Positions 43,285-52,708 of a stretch of 64,000 bases of DNA are shown here, one piece after another. The DNA is from Mycolicibacterium septicum DSM 44393 (GTDB lineage: Bacteria; Actinomycetota; Actinomycetes; Mycobacteriales; Mycobacteriaceae): positions 927,029-991,028 of the forward strand of contig NZ_HG322951.1 of the NCBI RefSeq assembly GCF_000455325.1, in the 5' to 3' direction. The position numbers were made by a program, and so were the translations under genes. How positions within the stretch are numbered: the first letter of the stretch is position 1; every line of letters begins with the position of its first letter. The notes under the pieces are model-generated. The model ran no database searches. It was given only the letters and a program-made list of their open reading frames with translations, and was not told where the DNA came from.

Positions 43285-43683
43285 CCTCTAAGTCCCCCAC
43301 CTGCCGAATCTCGACTGCGTGCCAATCAACCCTAATGCCGGATTGATCGCGGGGGTGCAATCCCCGGACCGTTCGTGGACTACCGTCCCATTCTCGGATC
43401 CGCCATATGGATGGCAAGAACGTGTCCGCCAACTCCGTGGCAACACCGAGAAAAATGCAGTTCAGAGCGTCGTCGTCCGCCATCGGGAATGGCAACCGAC
43501 AGTGTGGGGGAGAGTCCGCCGAGCCGCCAGCGTGAAACCGGCGGAACGCACAAACTCATCGACCACAATTCGATCACCTCCAGCGTCGACACGCCCGAAA
43601 GTGCCACAGCCGCAGGACCGTTCACCACGCACATCGAAACCACTGTGCCGTCACGATCGCCGAGTCGCCCTCGGGGCGGTCCC
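43285..43683. other. 400-bp divergent intergenic region
   Basis: This lies between the MFS gene and the AraC-like gene. Frames in both directions (43380-43700 leftward, and the open upstream extension of the AraC frame to 43375) are Pro/Arg/Ser-rich and not protein-like. Short dyads such as CAATC...GATTG (about 43322-43345) occur. Promoters for both neighbours are expected; none is obvious. Confidence 0.35.
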
Positions 43684-44403
43684 GTGCCGACAGGCCACAC
43701 CGTCGTCTCGGAGCGGTACGTTCGTCGGGTGTGGGAGGAACGGGCGGGACGATCACCGCTGTTGCGGACCGTCTGGCGCGCGGCTGTCGAGACTCCCGGA
43801 AGCTATTCGGTCACCGGGTCCGAGTATTGGGGTTTGTCGTTCATCCGTCGCCGGGACGGAGAGTTGGCCGCGGAGCTGGATGGTCCGAGTCTGCGCAACC
43901 GGATCGTCGACGGGCATCTGGGTGAGCGGTACTGGGGCGTCGAACTCGCTGCCCATGTCGCACTCCCAGGCGTGCCCAAGAGCGCGGTCCTCGGCGGGAC
44001 GGTGACCCTGCAGGTTGCGGACGGCTGCGTCACCCTCGGGGATCGCCAATGGCCGGTGCCGGATTGGTCGGATCTGGAGGACTGGGTCGATCACCTTGCC
44101 GAGCACTGCGGGCTGCTCGTCGATGAGGAGATCCGCAAGGCACTGGACGGGGACCGGAGCGGTGCCTCGGAGCGGACCTGGCAACGCCGCTACCGCCGCA
44201 CGGTCGGGTTGACCGCTCAACAGATCGACCAACTTCACCGTGCCCAGCACGGCTACTTCCTGTTGCAGACCGGGCACTCGCCTGCGGAAGCGGCGGCCGG
44301 TGCCGGATTCGCCGATCAGCCCCACCTGACGCGCTCACTGCGGTTGATCCGCGGCCAGACCCCGGCCGCGATCATCGCTGCCCAGCGCCGCCGGCAGCAC
44401 TGA
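43684..44403 (+). CDS. AraC-family-like regulator
   Basis: About 239 residues. The C-terminal half has an AraC-type DNA-binding domain: QRRYRRTVGLTAQQIDQLHR, LLQTGHSPAEAAAGAGFADQ, PHLTRSLRLIRGQTPAAI. The N-terminal domain (VTGSEYWGLSFIRRRDGELA, QVADGCVTLGDRQWPVPDW) resembles the sensor part of mycobacterial members that use an AraC-like HTH with a DUF6597-like domain; this is tentative. GTG at 43684 is the chosen start because upstream translation is not protein-like. It likely controls the divergent MFS gene or the VOC/nitroreductase pair downstream. Confidence 0.72.
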   Translation: MPTGHTVVSERYVRRVWEERAGRSPLLRTVWRAAVETPGSYSVTGSEYWGLSFIRRRDGELAAELDGPSLRNRIVDGHLGERYWGVELAAHVALPGVPKSAVLGGTVTLQVADGCVTLGDRQWPVPDWSDLEDWVDHLAEHCGLLVDEEIRKALDGDRSGASERTWQRRYRRTVGLTAQQIDQLHRAQHGYFLLQTGHSPAEAAAGAGFADQPHLTRSLRLIRGQTPAAIIAAQRRRQH

Positions 44404-44505
44404 CGCCGGTGCTACAGCTGCCGGGTCGGGACGCGAGAGTTGTCGTTTTGGTTCAAGAACAGGCCAGGGGTTTCGCGATCAAATGGGGGTGACGAAAGGA
44501 AACCC

Positions 44506-45084
44506 ATGACCGCCGCCCCCGCCGCACCGGCAGGCTTTTCAACAATCAACCCGTTCATCGTTGCTCGTGATGCCGACGGGCTGATCCGCTTCCTGACGGA
44601 CGTTTTCGACGGCGTCGACCATCCCGACGCTCGCACCGTCGATGACGACGGACTCCTTCTCCACGCCGAGCTTCAGATCGGCGGGAGCACCGTGATGTTC
44701 GCCGAACGAAAGCCCGACTGGCCTTTCACTCCGGCACTGCTGCAGGTGTACGTCGACGATGTCGAGGCCGTGCTGGACCGTGCGGCCGCCGGCGGTGCCG
44801 AGATCATTACCCGACCGACCGAGTTTTATGGTGATACCTTCTCCCGCTTCCTCGACCCCTGGCACAACCTGTGGTGGGTCTACCGAAGCGGGACCCGAGA
44901 GGACACCGCCCAGGACAGCAACGGGGGCGAGAGTAGCGCCAGCACCGACTGGTCGGACACCACTGACGATTCCGCCGGGTGGGAGCCGACTCCCGAACTC
45001 GCCTACATTCACGACACCCTGCTTGAGGCACTCCCCAAAGTCTGCGACCCACATAGCCTTTCCGCGAGCGGAGGCACATCGTGA
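44506..45084 (+). CDS. VOC (glyoxalase/bleomycin-resistance) family protein
   Basis: 192 residues. The core of two beta-alpha-beta-beta-beta modules (INPFIVARDADGLIRFLTDV, LQVYVDDVEAVLDRAAAGGA, FLDPWHNLWWVYR) is a PhnB-like vicinal-oxygen-chelate domain. The family covers lyases, dioxygenases and binding proteins. The metal residues are not all evident, as the first position is degenerate. An acidic, Ser-rich C-terminal tail of about 50 residues is extra. GAAAGGA precedes the ATG (44506) by 6 nt. Its stop overlaps the deazaflavin-reductase gene by GTGA. Confidence 0.8.
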   Translation: MTAAPAAPAGFSTINPFIVARDADGLIRFLTDVFDGVDHPDARTVDDDGLLLHAELQIGGSTVMFAERKPDWPFTPALLQVYVDDVEAVLDRAAAGGAEIITRPTEFYGDTFSRFLDPWHNLWWVYRSGTREDTAQDSNGGESSASTDWSDTTDDSAGWEPTPELAYIHDTLLEALPKVCDPHSLSASGGTS

Positions 45085-45578
45085 CGAGCCAAGAGATCCA
45101 CTTCCACGACGCAGACGCCCCGTGGAACCAGGAAAGCCGCCAGGATCCATCGAACTGGAACGACGACGTGATCGCCGAATTCCGGGCGAACGCGGGTCAA
45201 GTCGGCGGTGACTACGTTGCAAACCCGCTGATCCTGTTGACTACGACCGGTGCTCGTAGTGGTGCGCCCCGGGTGGTGCCACTGGCTCCCAATTACCGCG
45301 GAGACAGGCTCTATCTCAGCTCTTTCCGGGAGGATCGGGATCCGGACTGGTTGCACAACATCCGGGCGCACCCGGCCGTCACTATCGAGATCGGCACCGA
45401 GACGCGGCAGGGAACGGCGACGATTCTGGCCGGTGCAGAGTACGACGAGTTCGCCGACTGGGTACGGCGGAACAACCGACTGCTGGCCGAGTTTCAGGCG
45501 ACGTTCGACAGGCCAATGCCGCTGGTGACCATCTACTTCGGTGTTGGGAATCTCGACAATGCCGCCGAGCCCTGCTAG
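45081..45578 (+). CDS. Deazaflavin (F420)-dependent nitroreductase-family protein
   Basis: 165 residues of the DDN/FDOR-A type (PF04075), split-barrel proteins using F420. The signature LILLTTTGARSGAPRVVPLA, the strand block LYLSSFREDRDPDWLHNIRA and HPAVTIEIGTE are all present. These enzymes reduce quinones and nitroimidazoles in mycobacteria. GTG start overlaps the VOC gene. Co-translation suggests detoxification of a reactive compound. F420 use supports an actinobacterial host. Confidence 0.88.
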   Translation: MTSQEIHFHDADAPWNQESRQDPSNWNDDVIAEFRANAGQVGGDYVANPLILLTTTGARSGAPRVVPLAPNYRGDRLYLSSFREDRDPDWLHNIRAHPAVTIEIGTETRQGTATILAGAEYDEFADWVRRNNRLLAEFQATFDRPMPLVTIYFGVGNLDNAAEPC

Positions 45579-45616
45579 CCGACCCGGGTGTAGCCAAGAA
45601 CCGGTCCGGCACCGCA

Positions 45617-46303
45617 TCACGGGCAAGCAGCGGGTTCCGGCGAGTCGCTCGCACCGGTCTCTGGGCTGTGCCGGGCGATGCCTGAGCCGACCTGCCGGTT
45701 TGCGCGGCGGATCGCCCAGTACACGATCACGGACACCACGCCGAGCAGTGGATAGCCCATCGCGATCCGGGCAAATGCCAACCAGCCGCTGAAGCCGCCG
45801 TCGTAAAGCCATTGCTGCACAACGAATCGCGCGGAGAACAACGCCACGAATGCCAGCGTGGCGACGTCGAACGCGTGCAGCGCCACGGTGTCGGTGCGCC
45901 AAGATCGATCGGGCTCGGCGCTACGCAGCAGGTTCCATATCACTCCGACCAGGGGGCGCCGCACCAAGACGGATACGGAGAACACGGCAGCCATTGCCAG
46001 ACTGAACCAGATTCCGGGCAGGAAGTAGTTTTCGGCGGAACCGGTGTAGTAGGCGATCAGCGCGGCGACGACGACCCCGAGCAGCCCTGATACCGCCGGC
46101 TGAATGGGCTGCTTACGCAACAGTCGGACTACGATCAGACCGACGCTGAAGCCAATAGATACCACGACCGCCGCGTCCAGGCCGGCTATCGCGTTCGCGA
46201 TTACGTAGGCAAACGTGGGCAGGCTGGCGTACACCAGCCCGGACACCCCGCCCATGCGTTCGAGCAAGGTCGGTGAATGTCCTTGCTCCAGTTTGTCGGT
46301 CAC
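45617..46303 (-). CDS. DUF3159 membrane protein
   Basis: 228 residues with about six hydrophobic segments, matching the actinobacterial DUF3159 family. The opening LLERMGGVSGLVYASLPTFA, and GSAENYFLPGIW then RRPLVGVIWNLLR, are typical. Function is unknown. The GTG start overlaps the stop of the S9 peptidase gene (GTGA), so it is the second gene of a leftward two-gene unit. Confidence 0.85.
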   Translation of the reverse strand: MTDKLEQGHSPTLLERMGGVSGLVYASLPTFAYVIANAIAGLDAAVVVSIGFSVGLIVVRLLRKQPIQPAVSGLLGVVVAALIAYYTGSAENYFLPGIWFSLAMAAVFSVSVLVRRPLVGVIWNLLRSAEPDRSWRTDTVALHAFDVATLAFVALFSARFVVQQWLYDGGFSGWLAFARIAMGYPLLGVVSVIVYWAIRRANRQVGSGIARHSPETGASDSPEPAACP

Positions 46304-48186
46304 GACTTCCTTCCATCACCCAGATGCTCGGCGAGGAAGCGGTCGACGGTCTTGTACATGTCGATCACGTTGTCCGGGTTGACGAATCCGTGCCCCTCGT
46401 CGTGTTTGATCATGTACTCCACCGTGACTCCGCGGGCGCGCAACGCCTCGACCAGATTGTCGGATTCGGCCTGCACCACGCGAACATCGTTGGCGCCCTG
46501 GATGACCAGCAGCGGCGTGCGGATCTGGTCAACCTTCGTGATCGGTGAACGCGACAGCATGTCGGCCAACTGGTCCGGGTCGTCGGGGTTTCCGACGAAC
46601 AGGTGCCAGTTGTTGGCCAGGTGCGGCCGTGCGATCTCGGGCAGTGTCCGCATGAAGTTGCTCAGATCAGAGATACCGACGTAATCGACTGCGGCGGAGA
46701 ACACGTCGGGTGTGAAGGTGACGCCAACCAGCGTCGCGTAGCCGCCGTAGGAGCCGCCGAAGATGGCGACCCGCTTCGGATCCGCATACCCCTGCTCGAC
46801 GGCCCAGTCGACGCTGTCGATCAGATCGTCGTGCATCTTGCCGGCGAACTCACCGACCGCGGCCTTGGTGAAGGACTTACCGAAGCCCGACGACCCGCGG
46901 AAGTTGACTTGCAGCACCGCATATCCGCGGTTGGCCAGCAGCTGCACCGGCGGGGTGAACATCCAACCATCCCGCGTCCACGGCCCGCCGTGCACCAGCA
47001 GCACCATCGGCAGATTGTTCGGCGGCAACCCGACCGGCAGGGTCAGATACCCGTGCAGATCCAGCCCGTCGCGTGAACGGATGGTGACCGGCTCCATCGA
47101 TGCCAGGACGCCGGGATCCAGCTGCGGATGCGACCCGAACAAGAACCGGCTCTCCCCGGTGTCGTGGTTGTAGAGGTAGGTCATCCCCGCTTCGCGGTCG
47201 TGGGTGAAGTTGACCACCCAGCGTCGGCCGGTCAGGTCGGAGCTCAGCGCGTTCACGTCGCCATCGGACAGCTTCTCCAGGTTCGCCAGCACCGCGGCGA
47301 AGTGCGGATCCAGCGGCCGAATCACCTGACGCTCCAACAGGTACCGCACCCCGAGCAGATCGCCGGTGCGCCGGTCCAGGATCAGCGGCTCGGCCAGCGT
47401 GGTGAACACACTGGCCCGGGTGTCCACGTCGTAGACCGGATGGCTGTCGACGTGGGTCTGCTCGCCGGTGACGACGTCGACGCGCACAATGCGGGTCCTG
47501 TCGGTGCCGTCGTTGGAGCCGATCCAGATGCCGGTGCCGTCCGGGGCGACGGTGACCGGGTACAGCCCCATCGTGTAGTCACGGCCGTCGAAGGTGACGA
47601 TGGAGCGCAGCGTCTCCGTCTGCGGCTCCCACTGCAACAGCTCCACGTCACCGTCGGCAGTCAGTGCGGTGGAGAACAATTCGCCGTCGCTGCTGGCCCG
47701 CCAGCCTGATCCGTTGCCGGGATTCTTCGCCACCATGGTGAGCTCACCGGTGGCGATGTCCAGCTCGTAGGCGTCCATCAGGGTCGGTGTTCGCTTGTTG
47801 GAGTACACCATCGCCTTGCCCGGGTCGCCGAGCAGTTCGTGGGCGGCCATCGCTCCCGGGAAGGGGGTCAGATCGACGGCACCGGACTCGGGGTCCTGCG
47901 GGTCGGACCGGAAGACGTGCCAGTTCTCGTCGCCGCCGGTGTCCTGCAGGTAGAGCAGCCAGCGGGAGTCCTTCGTCCACTCGTAGTGCAGGATGCTGCG
48001 GGTGCTGTCGGCGGTAACGCGCCGCGGCTCGCCGTCGAGGTCGTCCACGTCCTGAATCCAGATGTTGAGTCGGCCCCGCCACGGTGCGAGGTAGGCGATA
48101 CGGGTGCCGTCGGGTGAGATCGATGCCTGCGCCCGGGCGGGTGGCGCGAACAGATCGTCGACGGAGAGCAACGCAGGTGTTGGCAT
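46300..48186 (-). CDS. S9-family serine peptidase (prolyl oligopeptidase type)
   Basis: 628 residues: an N-terminal seven-bladed beta-propeller (ISPDGTRIAYLAPWRG, LHYEWTKDSRWLLYLQD and similar repeats) and a C-terminal alpha/beta-hydrolase domain. The triad is S479 in GGSYGG, D567 in QGANDVRV and H599 in DEGHGF. No signal peptide, so it is probably cytosolic, cleaving small peptides. Start ATG 48186 is preceded by GGAGG very close; a GTG at 48201 is an alternative. It is divergent from a MerR regulator 63 bp away and overlaps the DUF3159 gene. Confidence 0.9.
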   Translation of the reverse strand: MPTPALLSVDDLFAPPARAQASISPDGTRIAYLAPWRGRLNIWIQDVDDLDGEPRRVTADSTRSILHYEWTKDSRWLLYLQDTGGDENWHVFRSDPQDPESGAVDLTPFPGAMAAHELLGDPGKAMVYSNKRTPTLMDAYELDIATGELTMVAKNPGNGSGWRASSDGELFSTALTADGDVELLQWEPQTETLRSIVTFDGRDYTMGLYPVTVAPDGTGIWIGSNDGTDRTRIVRVDVVTGEQTHVDSHPVYDVDTRASVFTTLAEPLILDRRTGDLLGVRYLLERQVIRPLDPHFAAVLANLEKLSDGDVNALSSDLTGRRWVVNFTHDREAGMTYLYNHDTGESRFLFGSHPQLDPGVLASMEPVTIRSRDGLDLHGYLTLPVGLPPNNLPMVLLVHGGPWTRDGWMFTPPVQLLANRGYAVLQVNFRGSSGFGKSFTKAAVGEFAGKMHDDLIDSVDWAVEQGYADPKRVAIFGGSYGGYATLVGVTFTPDVFSAAVDYVGISDLSNFMRTLPEIARPHLANNWHLFVGNPDDPDQLADMLSRSPITKVDQIRTPLLVIQGANDVRVVQAESDNLVEALRARGVTVEYMIKHDEGHGFVNPDNVIDMYKTVDRFLAEHLGDGRKS

Positions 48187-48249
48187 GCCTCCATCGCACA
48201 CTCGGACGTAGCGGCACAGTCAAGTCCCGGGCATGCGCATGATGGACAG

Positions 48250-48981
48250 GTGGCGTGGAGTACTCGGGAGGTCGCCGAACTGGCCGGCACCAGTCTGCGA
48301 GCCGTCCGTCATTACCACCACATCGGCCTGCTCCCGGAGCCCGAACGCCGGTCAAACGGGTACAAGCAGTACGGCGTGGCGCACCTGGTCCGGCTGGTCC
48401 GCATCAAACGGCTCGTCGACCTGGGGTTCTCGCTCCCGCAGATCGCCGCGTTGGGTGACACCGACGACCATCCGGAACAGGCGTTGCGGGAACTGGACGC
48501 CGAACTGGCGGCGACGATCGAGAGGTTGCAACGGGCCCGCGAGGAGCTCGGTGAGCTGCTCGAGAACTCGGCACCCACGGATCTGCCGCCCGAGTTCGCA
48601 CCCGCCGACGCCGTCGCGAAGATGACCGACGCGGATCGCAAACTGATGGTTGTCCTGAGCCGGGTGTTAGGCCCGCGCGGCCGACGAGCCTATGCCGACC
48701 TGATCAGGGACACCCGCGAGGATCCGGCCGCATCCGAATTGGACGCGCTGCCCGCCGACGCCGACGAGGCGACCCGCCAGGATCTCGCCGAGCGGCTGGC
48801 GCCCTACATCTGGTCGGTCCGGCAGGCCCATCCCGGACTCACCGAGGCCCGTGTCGACGCGCCGCGCGGTGCGAACTTCGCCGAGAAGGCCATCGATGAC
48901 GCGATGGCTGATCTGTACAACCCGGCGCAGCTGGACGTGCTGCGCCGGGCCGGTCAGATCGTGCGGCGGCTGGCCACCTAG
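48250..48981 (+). CDS. MerR-family regulator
   Basis: 243 residues. The winged HTH is at residues 1-70: STREVAELAGTSLRAVRHYHHIGLL is MerR-like, then EPERRSNGYKQYGVAHLVRL and IKRLVDLGFSLPQIAAL. A dimerisation coiled coil (about 80-100) and a C-terminal helical effector domain follow. No cluster of metal-binding Cys is present, so organic ligands or stress are more likely inputs. GTG start at 48250. It is divergent from the S9 peptidase, its likely target. Confidence 0.87.
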   Translation: MAWSTREVAELAGTSLRAVRHYHHIGLLPEPERRSNGYKQYGVAHLVRLVRIKRLVDLGFSLPQIAALGDTDDHPEQALRELDAELAATIERLQRAREELGELLENSAPTDLPPEFAPADAVAKMTDADRKLMVVLSRVLGPRGRRAYADLIRDTREDPAASELDALPADADEATRQDLAERLAPYIWSVRQAHPGLTEARVDAPRGANFAEKAIDDAMADLYNPAQLDVLRRAGQIVRRLAT

Positions 48982-49226
48982 GTGCGCAGCGGCAGCGCGA
49001 GAGCAGGTAGCCCGGCGGATCTGCTCCCGTGCGCATCTGGATGGCGCCAATCAGTTTTCGCTAATCGGCCGGGAGATGCGTGAGTCGGTCGCCCGCGGCG
49101 ACCAGTGATTCGGTGGTGAGGTCGATCATTTCGTCGCGAGTCAGCGCGAGTTCGCCTGTGGTCCAAGCGTTTAACGTTTCGTGGACGCCAGCGCAAGCGG
49201 TGACGTCACGCCGACACTTCTCGCTC
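48982..49226 (-). pseudogene. TetR C-terminal remnant in intergenic gap
   Basis: Leftward, from about 49200 to 49061, a frame reads GVHETLNAWTTGELALTRDE, MIDLTTESLVAAGDRLTHLP and stops. This resembles the last helices of a TetR-family ligand domain. No HTH part precedes it, since the MarR gene occupies that space. It looks like the end of a deleted regulator gene. Confidence 0.4.
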
Positions 49227-49712
49227 CTAGCGTGCGTCCCCGGGCCCACGCAGCGGATTGGGAACGGGCGATTGCGGCACGCCGCTGAGCTTGCGGAGTG
49301 TGGCGATGCAGGCGTACAGCTCGTCGATGGTTACGCCGGCGGCCGTCGCGCGGAAGAACTCTTGCAACCGACCCAACGTCTCCCGCTGGACGGCAGCCCC
49401 TCGCCTCGTCACTTCGATTCGGGTGACCCGCCGATCGGTACTCGACGGAGTCCGTCTCAGAAGATCCGCGGCGACGAGTTTGTCGATGTCAGAGGTGATC
49501 GTGCTTGGCAAAACGTTGAGGTACTCGCTGAGCGCGCTGGGGCGGTCGACGCCGGCATGGATCAAAAAGATGATGCCCATGGCGCGTTCGGAAATCGAGT
49601 AACTGTCGGCGACCGGAAGCGTGAGGGTTGACAGCAAGCGCTGGACATCCATTACAGCGCCGAGGAAGTCGACGATGTCACCGTCGTCGGGGGCCCCAAT
49701 GCTGTCGGTCAC
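49227..49712 (-). CDS. MarR-family regulator
   Basis: 161 residues with a MarR winged helix: ERAMGIIFLIHAGVDRPSALSEY as the first helices, PSTITSDIDKLVAADLLRRT as the recognition helix, and wing RTPSSTDRRVTRIEVTRRG. Flanking helices would form the dimer interface. GTG start. It is divergent from the AveC-like gene; the 150-bp gap contains an AT-rich patch (TTCATAATCTGAATGATTTGG, partly dyadic, around 49775-49796) that may be its operator. Confidence 0.86.
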   Translation of the reverse strand: MTDSIGAPDDGDIVDFLGAVMDVQRLLSTLTLPVADSYSISERAMGIIFLIHAGVDRPSALSEYLNVLPSTITSDIDKLVAADLLRRTPSSTDRRVTRIEVTRRGAAVQRETLGRLQEFFRATAAGVTIDELYACIATLRKLSGVPQSPVPNPLRGPGDAR

Positions 49713-49865
49713 GACGCCTCACGATACCTGCCCCGGGGAGCCACTCTCCTTCTCTGCGTCCGTCGTCGAAAGTAGTTCATAATCTGAATGATTTGGGTTA
49801 GGCTCCGGCAAGGCGAGGGTCGCCTCCCGCAGCCTTGGATGGTGCGGGGAACAGCGCGGAGTGCC

Positions 49866-50996
49866 ATGAAGCAATCCATTCACAGAAGCGAGCCCACCGT
49901 GGCCGACGGCGCGGCGAATTCCGGCTCCTCGCGGACCTGGAAGGCCCTGGCGGGTTGGGTGCTGGCCGTGGCGTTCGTGGTTTTCATCCTGGTAACGGCC
50001 CAGAAGCACGGACCGGTGTCGCCCGAGAACGCGAATCCCGACGGCGTGGGCAAGCCTCCTCCGGTCGAGCCACTCCTGGCCGGTATCGACATGGTCTACT
50101 GGGGTCAGATACTCGGCGCGATCCTGGCCGCCGGGACCGTTATCGCGTCGGCGTTGATCTGGCGTCGACATCCTGGACATCCGGTGATTCTCATGGTCGC
50201 CGCCTCCAGCACTCTGATCTGGTGGGACCCGATCAACAACTGGGCGATCGGGCTGATCTACAACCCGAAAATGTGGCACTTCCCCAGGGATTGGCCGTGG
50301 ATGAACATCTCCCCGATCATCGAGCCGATCACCTCGTTCATCTACGCGCCCTACGTCTTGCTTCCGTATTTCCTGGCCATGCCCCTTCTGCGCGCTATTC
50401 AGCGACGTAGCGATCCCAAGGCATTCGCTTGGCGCCATCCGCTGATCTCGATCGCCGTGCTGACGTTCCTCATCGGAGTCGTGTGGGATGCCGCGCAGGA
50501 AATCTTCCTGACCCGCACCCAATTCCTCACCTACAGCCACGTGGTGGAATTCGGCTCGATCGATGTGGGTAAGAACTATCAGTTCCCCTTGTTGATGGCC
50601 AGCATCCTCATCACGATCGTGATGATCTCGGCATCGGTGTTGCTCTACCGAGACGACACCGGGAAATCCCAGGCGGACAAGCTCGCCCAGCGCCTGCGGC
50701 TGCATGCTCGATACCCGAAGTTCGCCACGTTTGCGGTGATGGTGCTGGTGCTGAACATCGCGATGATCACCTTCAGTTCGACCTTCTGGTTGGTACGGGT
50801 CACCGGCGTGGCCTCCAGTGTCGCCTGCCCGTGGCCCTACCCGCAGTCCAAGACCTGGGATCCGCAGGGCTTCTACCAATCCCAGGATGCGCCAGGGCCG
50901 TTCACCCCGGGCATCGGAAGTACCTGGGCGATCCTGCAACCGGACGGCCGCCCGACGGACATTGCCGTGGAGTCTGACCGCTGCAAGCCTCAGTAA
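49866..50996 (+). CDS. AveC-like (spirocyclase-family) membrane protein
   Basis: 376 residues with about seven hydrophobic segments. It resembles the AveC/spirocyclase family of mycobacterial membrane proteins. Motifs include ILMVAASSTLIWWDPINNWA, the His/Trp-rich loop KMWHFPRDWPWMNISPIIEP, and GVVWDAAQEIFLTRTQ. AveC acts in spiroketal formation of avermectin in Streptomyces; the reaction of mycobacterial relatives is unknown. ATG 49866 has GGAG 4 nt upstream. A longer frame from 49788 lacks a ribosome-binding site. It is followed directly by VWA and AAA+ genes that may activate it, and is near an mce operon. Confidence 0.75.
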   Translation: MKQSIHRSEPTVADGAANSGSSRTWKALAGWVLAVAFVVFILVTAQKHGPVSPENANPDGVGKPPPVEPLLAGIDMVYWGQILGAILAAGTVIASALIWRRHPGHPVILMVAASSTLIWWDPINNWAIGLIYNPKMWHFPRDWPWMNISPIIEPITSFIYAPYVLLPYFLAMPLLRAIQRRSDPKAFAWRHPLISIAVLTFLIGVVWDAAQEIFLTRTQFLTYSHVVEFGSIDVGKNYQFPLLMASILITIVMISASVLLYRDDTGKSQADKLAQRLRLHARYPKFATFAVMVLVLNIAMITFSSTFWLVRVTGVASSVACPWPYPQSKTWDPQGFYQSQDAPGPFTPGIGSTWAILQPDGRPTDIAVESDRCKPQ

Positions 50997-51079
50997 CCGC
51001 GCGGGTCGGGCCGGACCGTGAGGGCTCGACGCACCTCTACAACCTGTTCGCCTCTGCACTCGCAGGACGGCCGGTCGAA

Positions 51080-52708
51080 GTGATAGCGGGCGTGCCGGGG
51101 GAGCGGGCATGGTCCGACGGACGCACGATCACCGTCGATCCCGATTGCGATGCGCGACGAACAGTCGAGGCGGTGGTGGTGCAAGCCGCGTTGATCGGTG
51201 CCGGGAGCTTGTCCCGCGATCTGATGCATCCACTGGTGCGACGAGAGCGGTTGCGCCGCCGATATCTGAGCATCGAGGGACCGCGTGCCGTCGCCGCGCT
51301 ACGTGAGTTTTTGCCGCGCTCCCTCGACCACCTGGTCCTCGCCGAGTTCGTGGCGCTCAGCGATTCGCCTTCGGAATCCCTCGCTTTCGCGCGAACCCGC
51401 GATGGCATACCCGAATCCGGAATCTATCTGGGTGCACTTCGGCCACGTGAGGTCCTCGCGTCGCTGCGTACTGCGTCGGCACCGGAACTGCACGAATCGA
51501 ATGGGCGGCCCGGCATCGGTACCGCGGAGTCGGTCACGACGAAAGACGATTCGGCGCAGGCGGTGTCGCAAGTGCCGATGCCCGACGACGTCTCGTTCTT
51601 CTCGGCCGGCAGCGGGTCGACCTTGATCGGCCGGCTGCTGAGCAGATTGCTGCACGGGGCGGGCATCGCCAGTGTGGACGGCCCGGTCGGCGGGAACACC
51701 AGGTCGAAATTCGGTGCGACCGGAGGGGGCACTGCCTCGGCAGTGATCGAGCCGAGACCCGTTGATGAGCCGGCTGATCAGCAGTCGGGCAAAGGAGTTC
51801 GTCACCCTGAGTGGGACTTCAGGATCGACAGCTACCGACCCAAGTGGTGCACAGTGCGCGTTCTCGAGCCCGAGGAACACCCGGCGGGTTCGATAAGCGC
51901 ACCCGATTTGGGTCTACGGCGGTCGCTGTCTCGACTGGGATCCGGTCCCGACGTTCGCCATCGGCAGCGCTATGGCGACGACATCGACATCGACGCCGCG
52001 GTCGAGTACCGGGTCGGTGCACTCGCCGCGCAGGACCCTGATGATGCGTTCTACCTCGCGACGGTCCGCGACCGCAGGGACCTGTCGGTACTGATCCTTC
52101 TTGACGTCTCTGCGTCGACGGCCGAACTCGGCGTGGGCCGCGTTCGGATCCACGATCATCAACGCGCCGCGGTGGCTGGTCTTGCTTCCACGCTGCACCG
52201 GCTGGGTGATCGCGTGGCCGTGTACGCGTTCAGCTCCCGCGGCCGCCACGACGTGCGGTTGACGACGCTGAAGGCTTTCGCCGAACACGGCGACCAAGCG
52301 CTGCTGATGCGTCTGCAGCACCTGCAACCATCCGGATACTCCCGCCTGGGTGCTGCAATCCGGCACGGGGCCAACCTTATTGAGGACAATGGCGGGACGA
52401 CCAGACGCCTGTTGGTTGTGATATCGGACGGGCTTGCGTTCGACGATGGGTACGACCTGGCCCGAGGTGCGCGAGACGTTCGCCGAGCACTCATGGAGGT
52501 CCGTGGTCGGGGCACCGGGTGTCTGTGCCTGACGATCGGCGCAACCGGATCGGCTGAGGACCTTCGACTCGTCTTCGGCACCGCAGCGCACGCTTCGGTG
52601 CCTCGAGCCGATCAACTCGATCCCGTCATCGCCCGACTCTTCCACACGGCTTTGCGCTCGGCCGAAGTCCGCCGGCACTCTTCAACACCGAAAGGATCAG
52701 CGATCTGA
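51080..52708 (+). CDS. VWA-domain protein, NorD/CbbO-like
   Basis: About 542 residues from the first standard start. The C-terminal von Willebrand A domain (about 330-520) has the MIDAS motif DVSAS in LSVLILLDVSASTAELG, a Thr/Ser in PSGYSRLGAAIRHG, and an Asp in LLVVISDGLAFDDG. NorD/CbbO proteins work with a MoxR-type AAA+ to insert metals into or activate enzymes. The frame is open and protein-like for about 100 nt before the GTG at 51080 (STHLYNLFASALAGRPVEV), with no ATG, GTG or TTG there. A CTG at 50981 with GGAG 8 nt upstream may be the true start. The stop overlaps the AAA+ gene by one base. Confidence 0.85.
   Translation: MIAGVPGERAWSDGRTITVDPDCDARRTVEAVVVQAALIGAGSLSRDLMHPLVRRERLRRRYLSIEGPRAVAALREFLPRSLDHLVLAEFVALSDSPSESLAFARTRDGIPESGIYLGALRPREVLASLRTASAPELHESNGRPGIGTAESVTTKDDSAQAVSQVPMPDDVSFFSAGSGSTLIGRLLSRLLHGAGIASVDGPVGGNTRSKFGATGGGTASAVIEPRPVDEPADQQSGKGVRHPEWDFRIDSYRPKWCTVRVLEPEEHPAGSISAPDLGLRRSLSRLGSGPDVRHRQRYGDDIDIDAAVEYRVGALAAQDPDDAFYLATVRDRRDLSVLILLDVSASTAELGVGRVRIHDHQRAAVAGLASTLHRLGDRVAVYAFSSRGRHDVRLTTLKAFAEHGDQALLMRLQHLQPSGYSRLGAAIRHGANLIEDNGGTTRRLLVVISDGLAFDDGYDLARGARDVRRALMEVRGRGTGCLCLTIGATGSAEDLRLVFGTAAHASVPRADQLDPVIARLFHTALRSAEVRRHSSTPKGSAI

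Noticed and set aside
49719..51110. 463-codon leftward frame opposite the AveC-like gene
   Set aside because: Antisense shadow of a membrane-protein gene; strongly charged, repetitive His/Arg/Asp composition.
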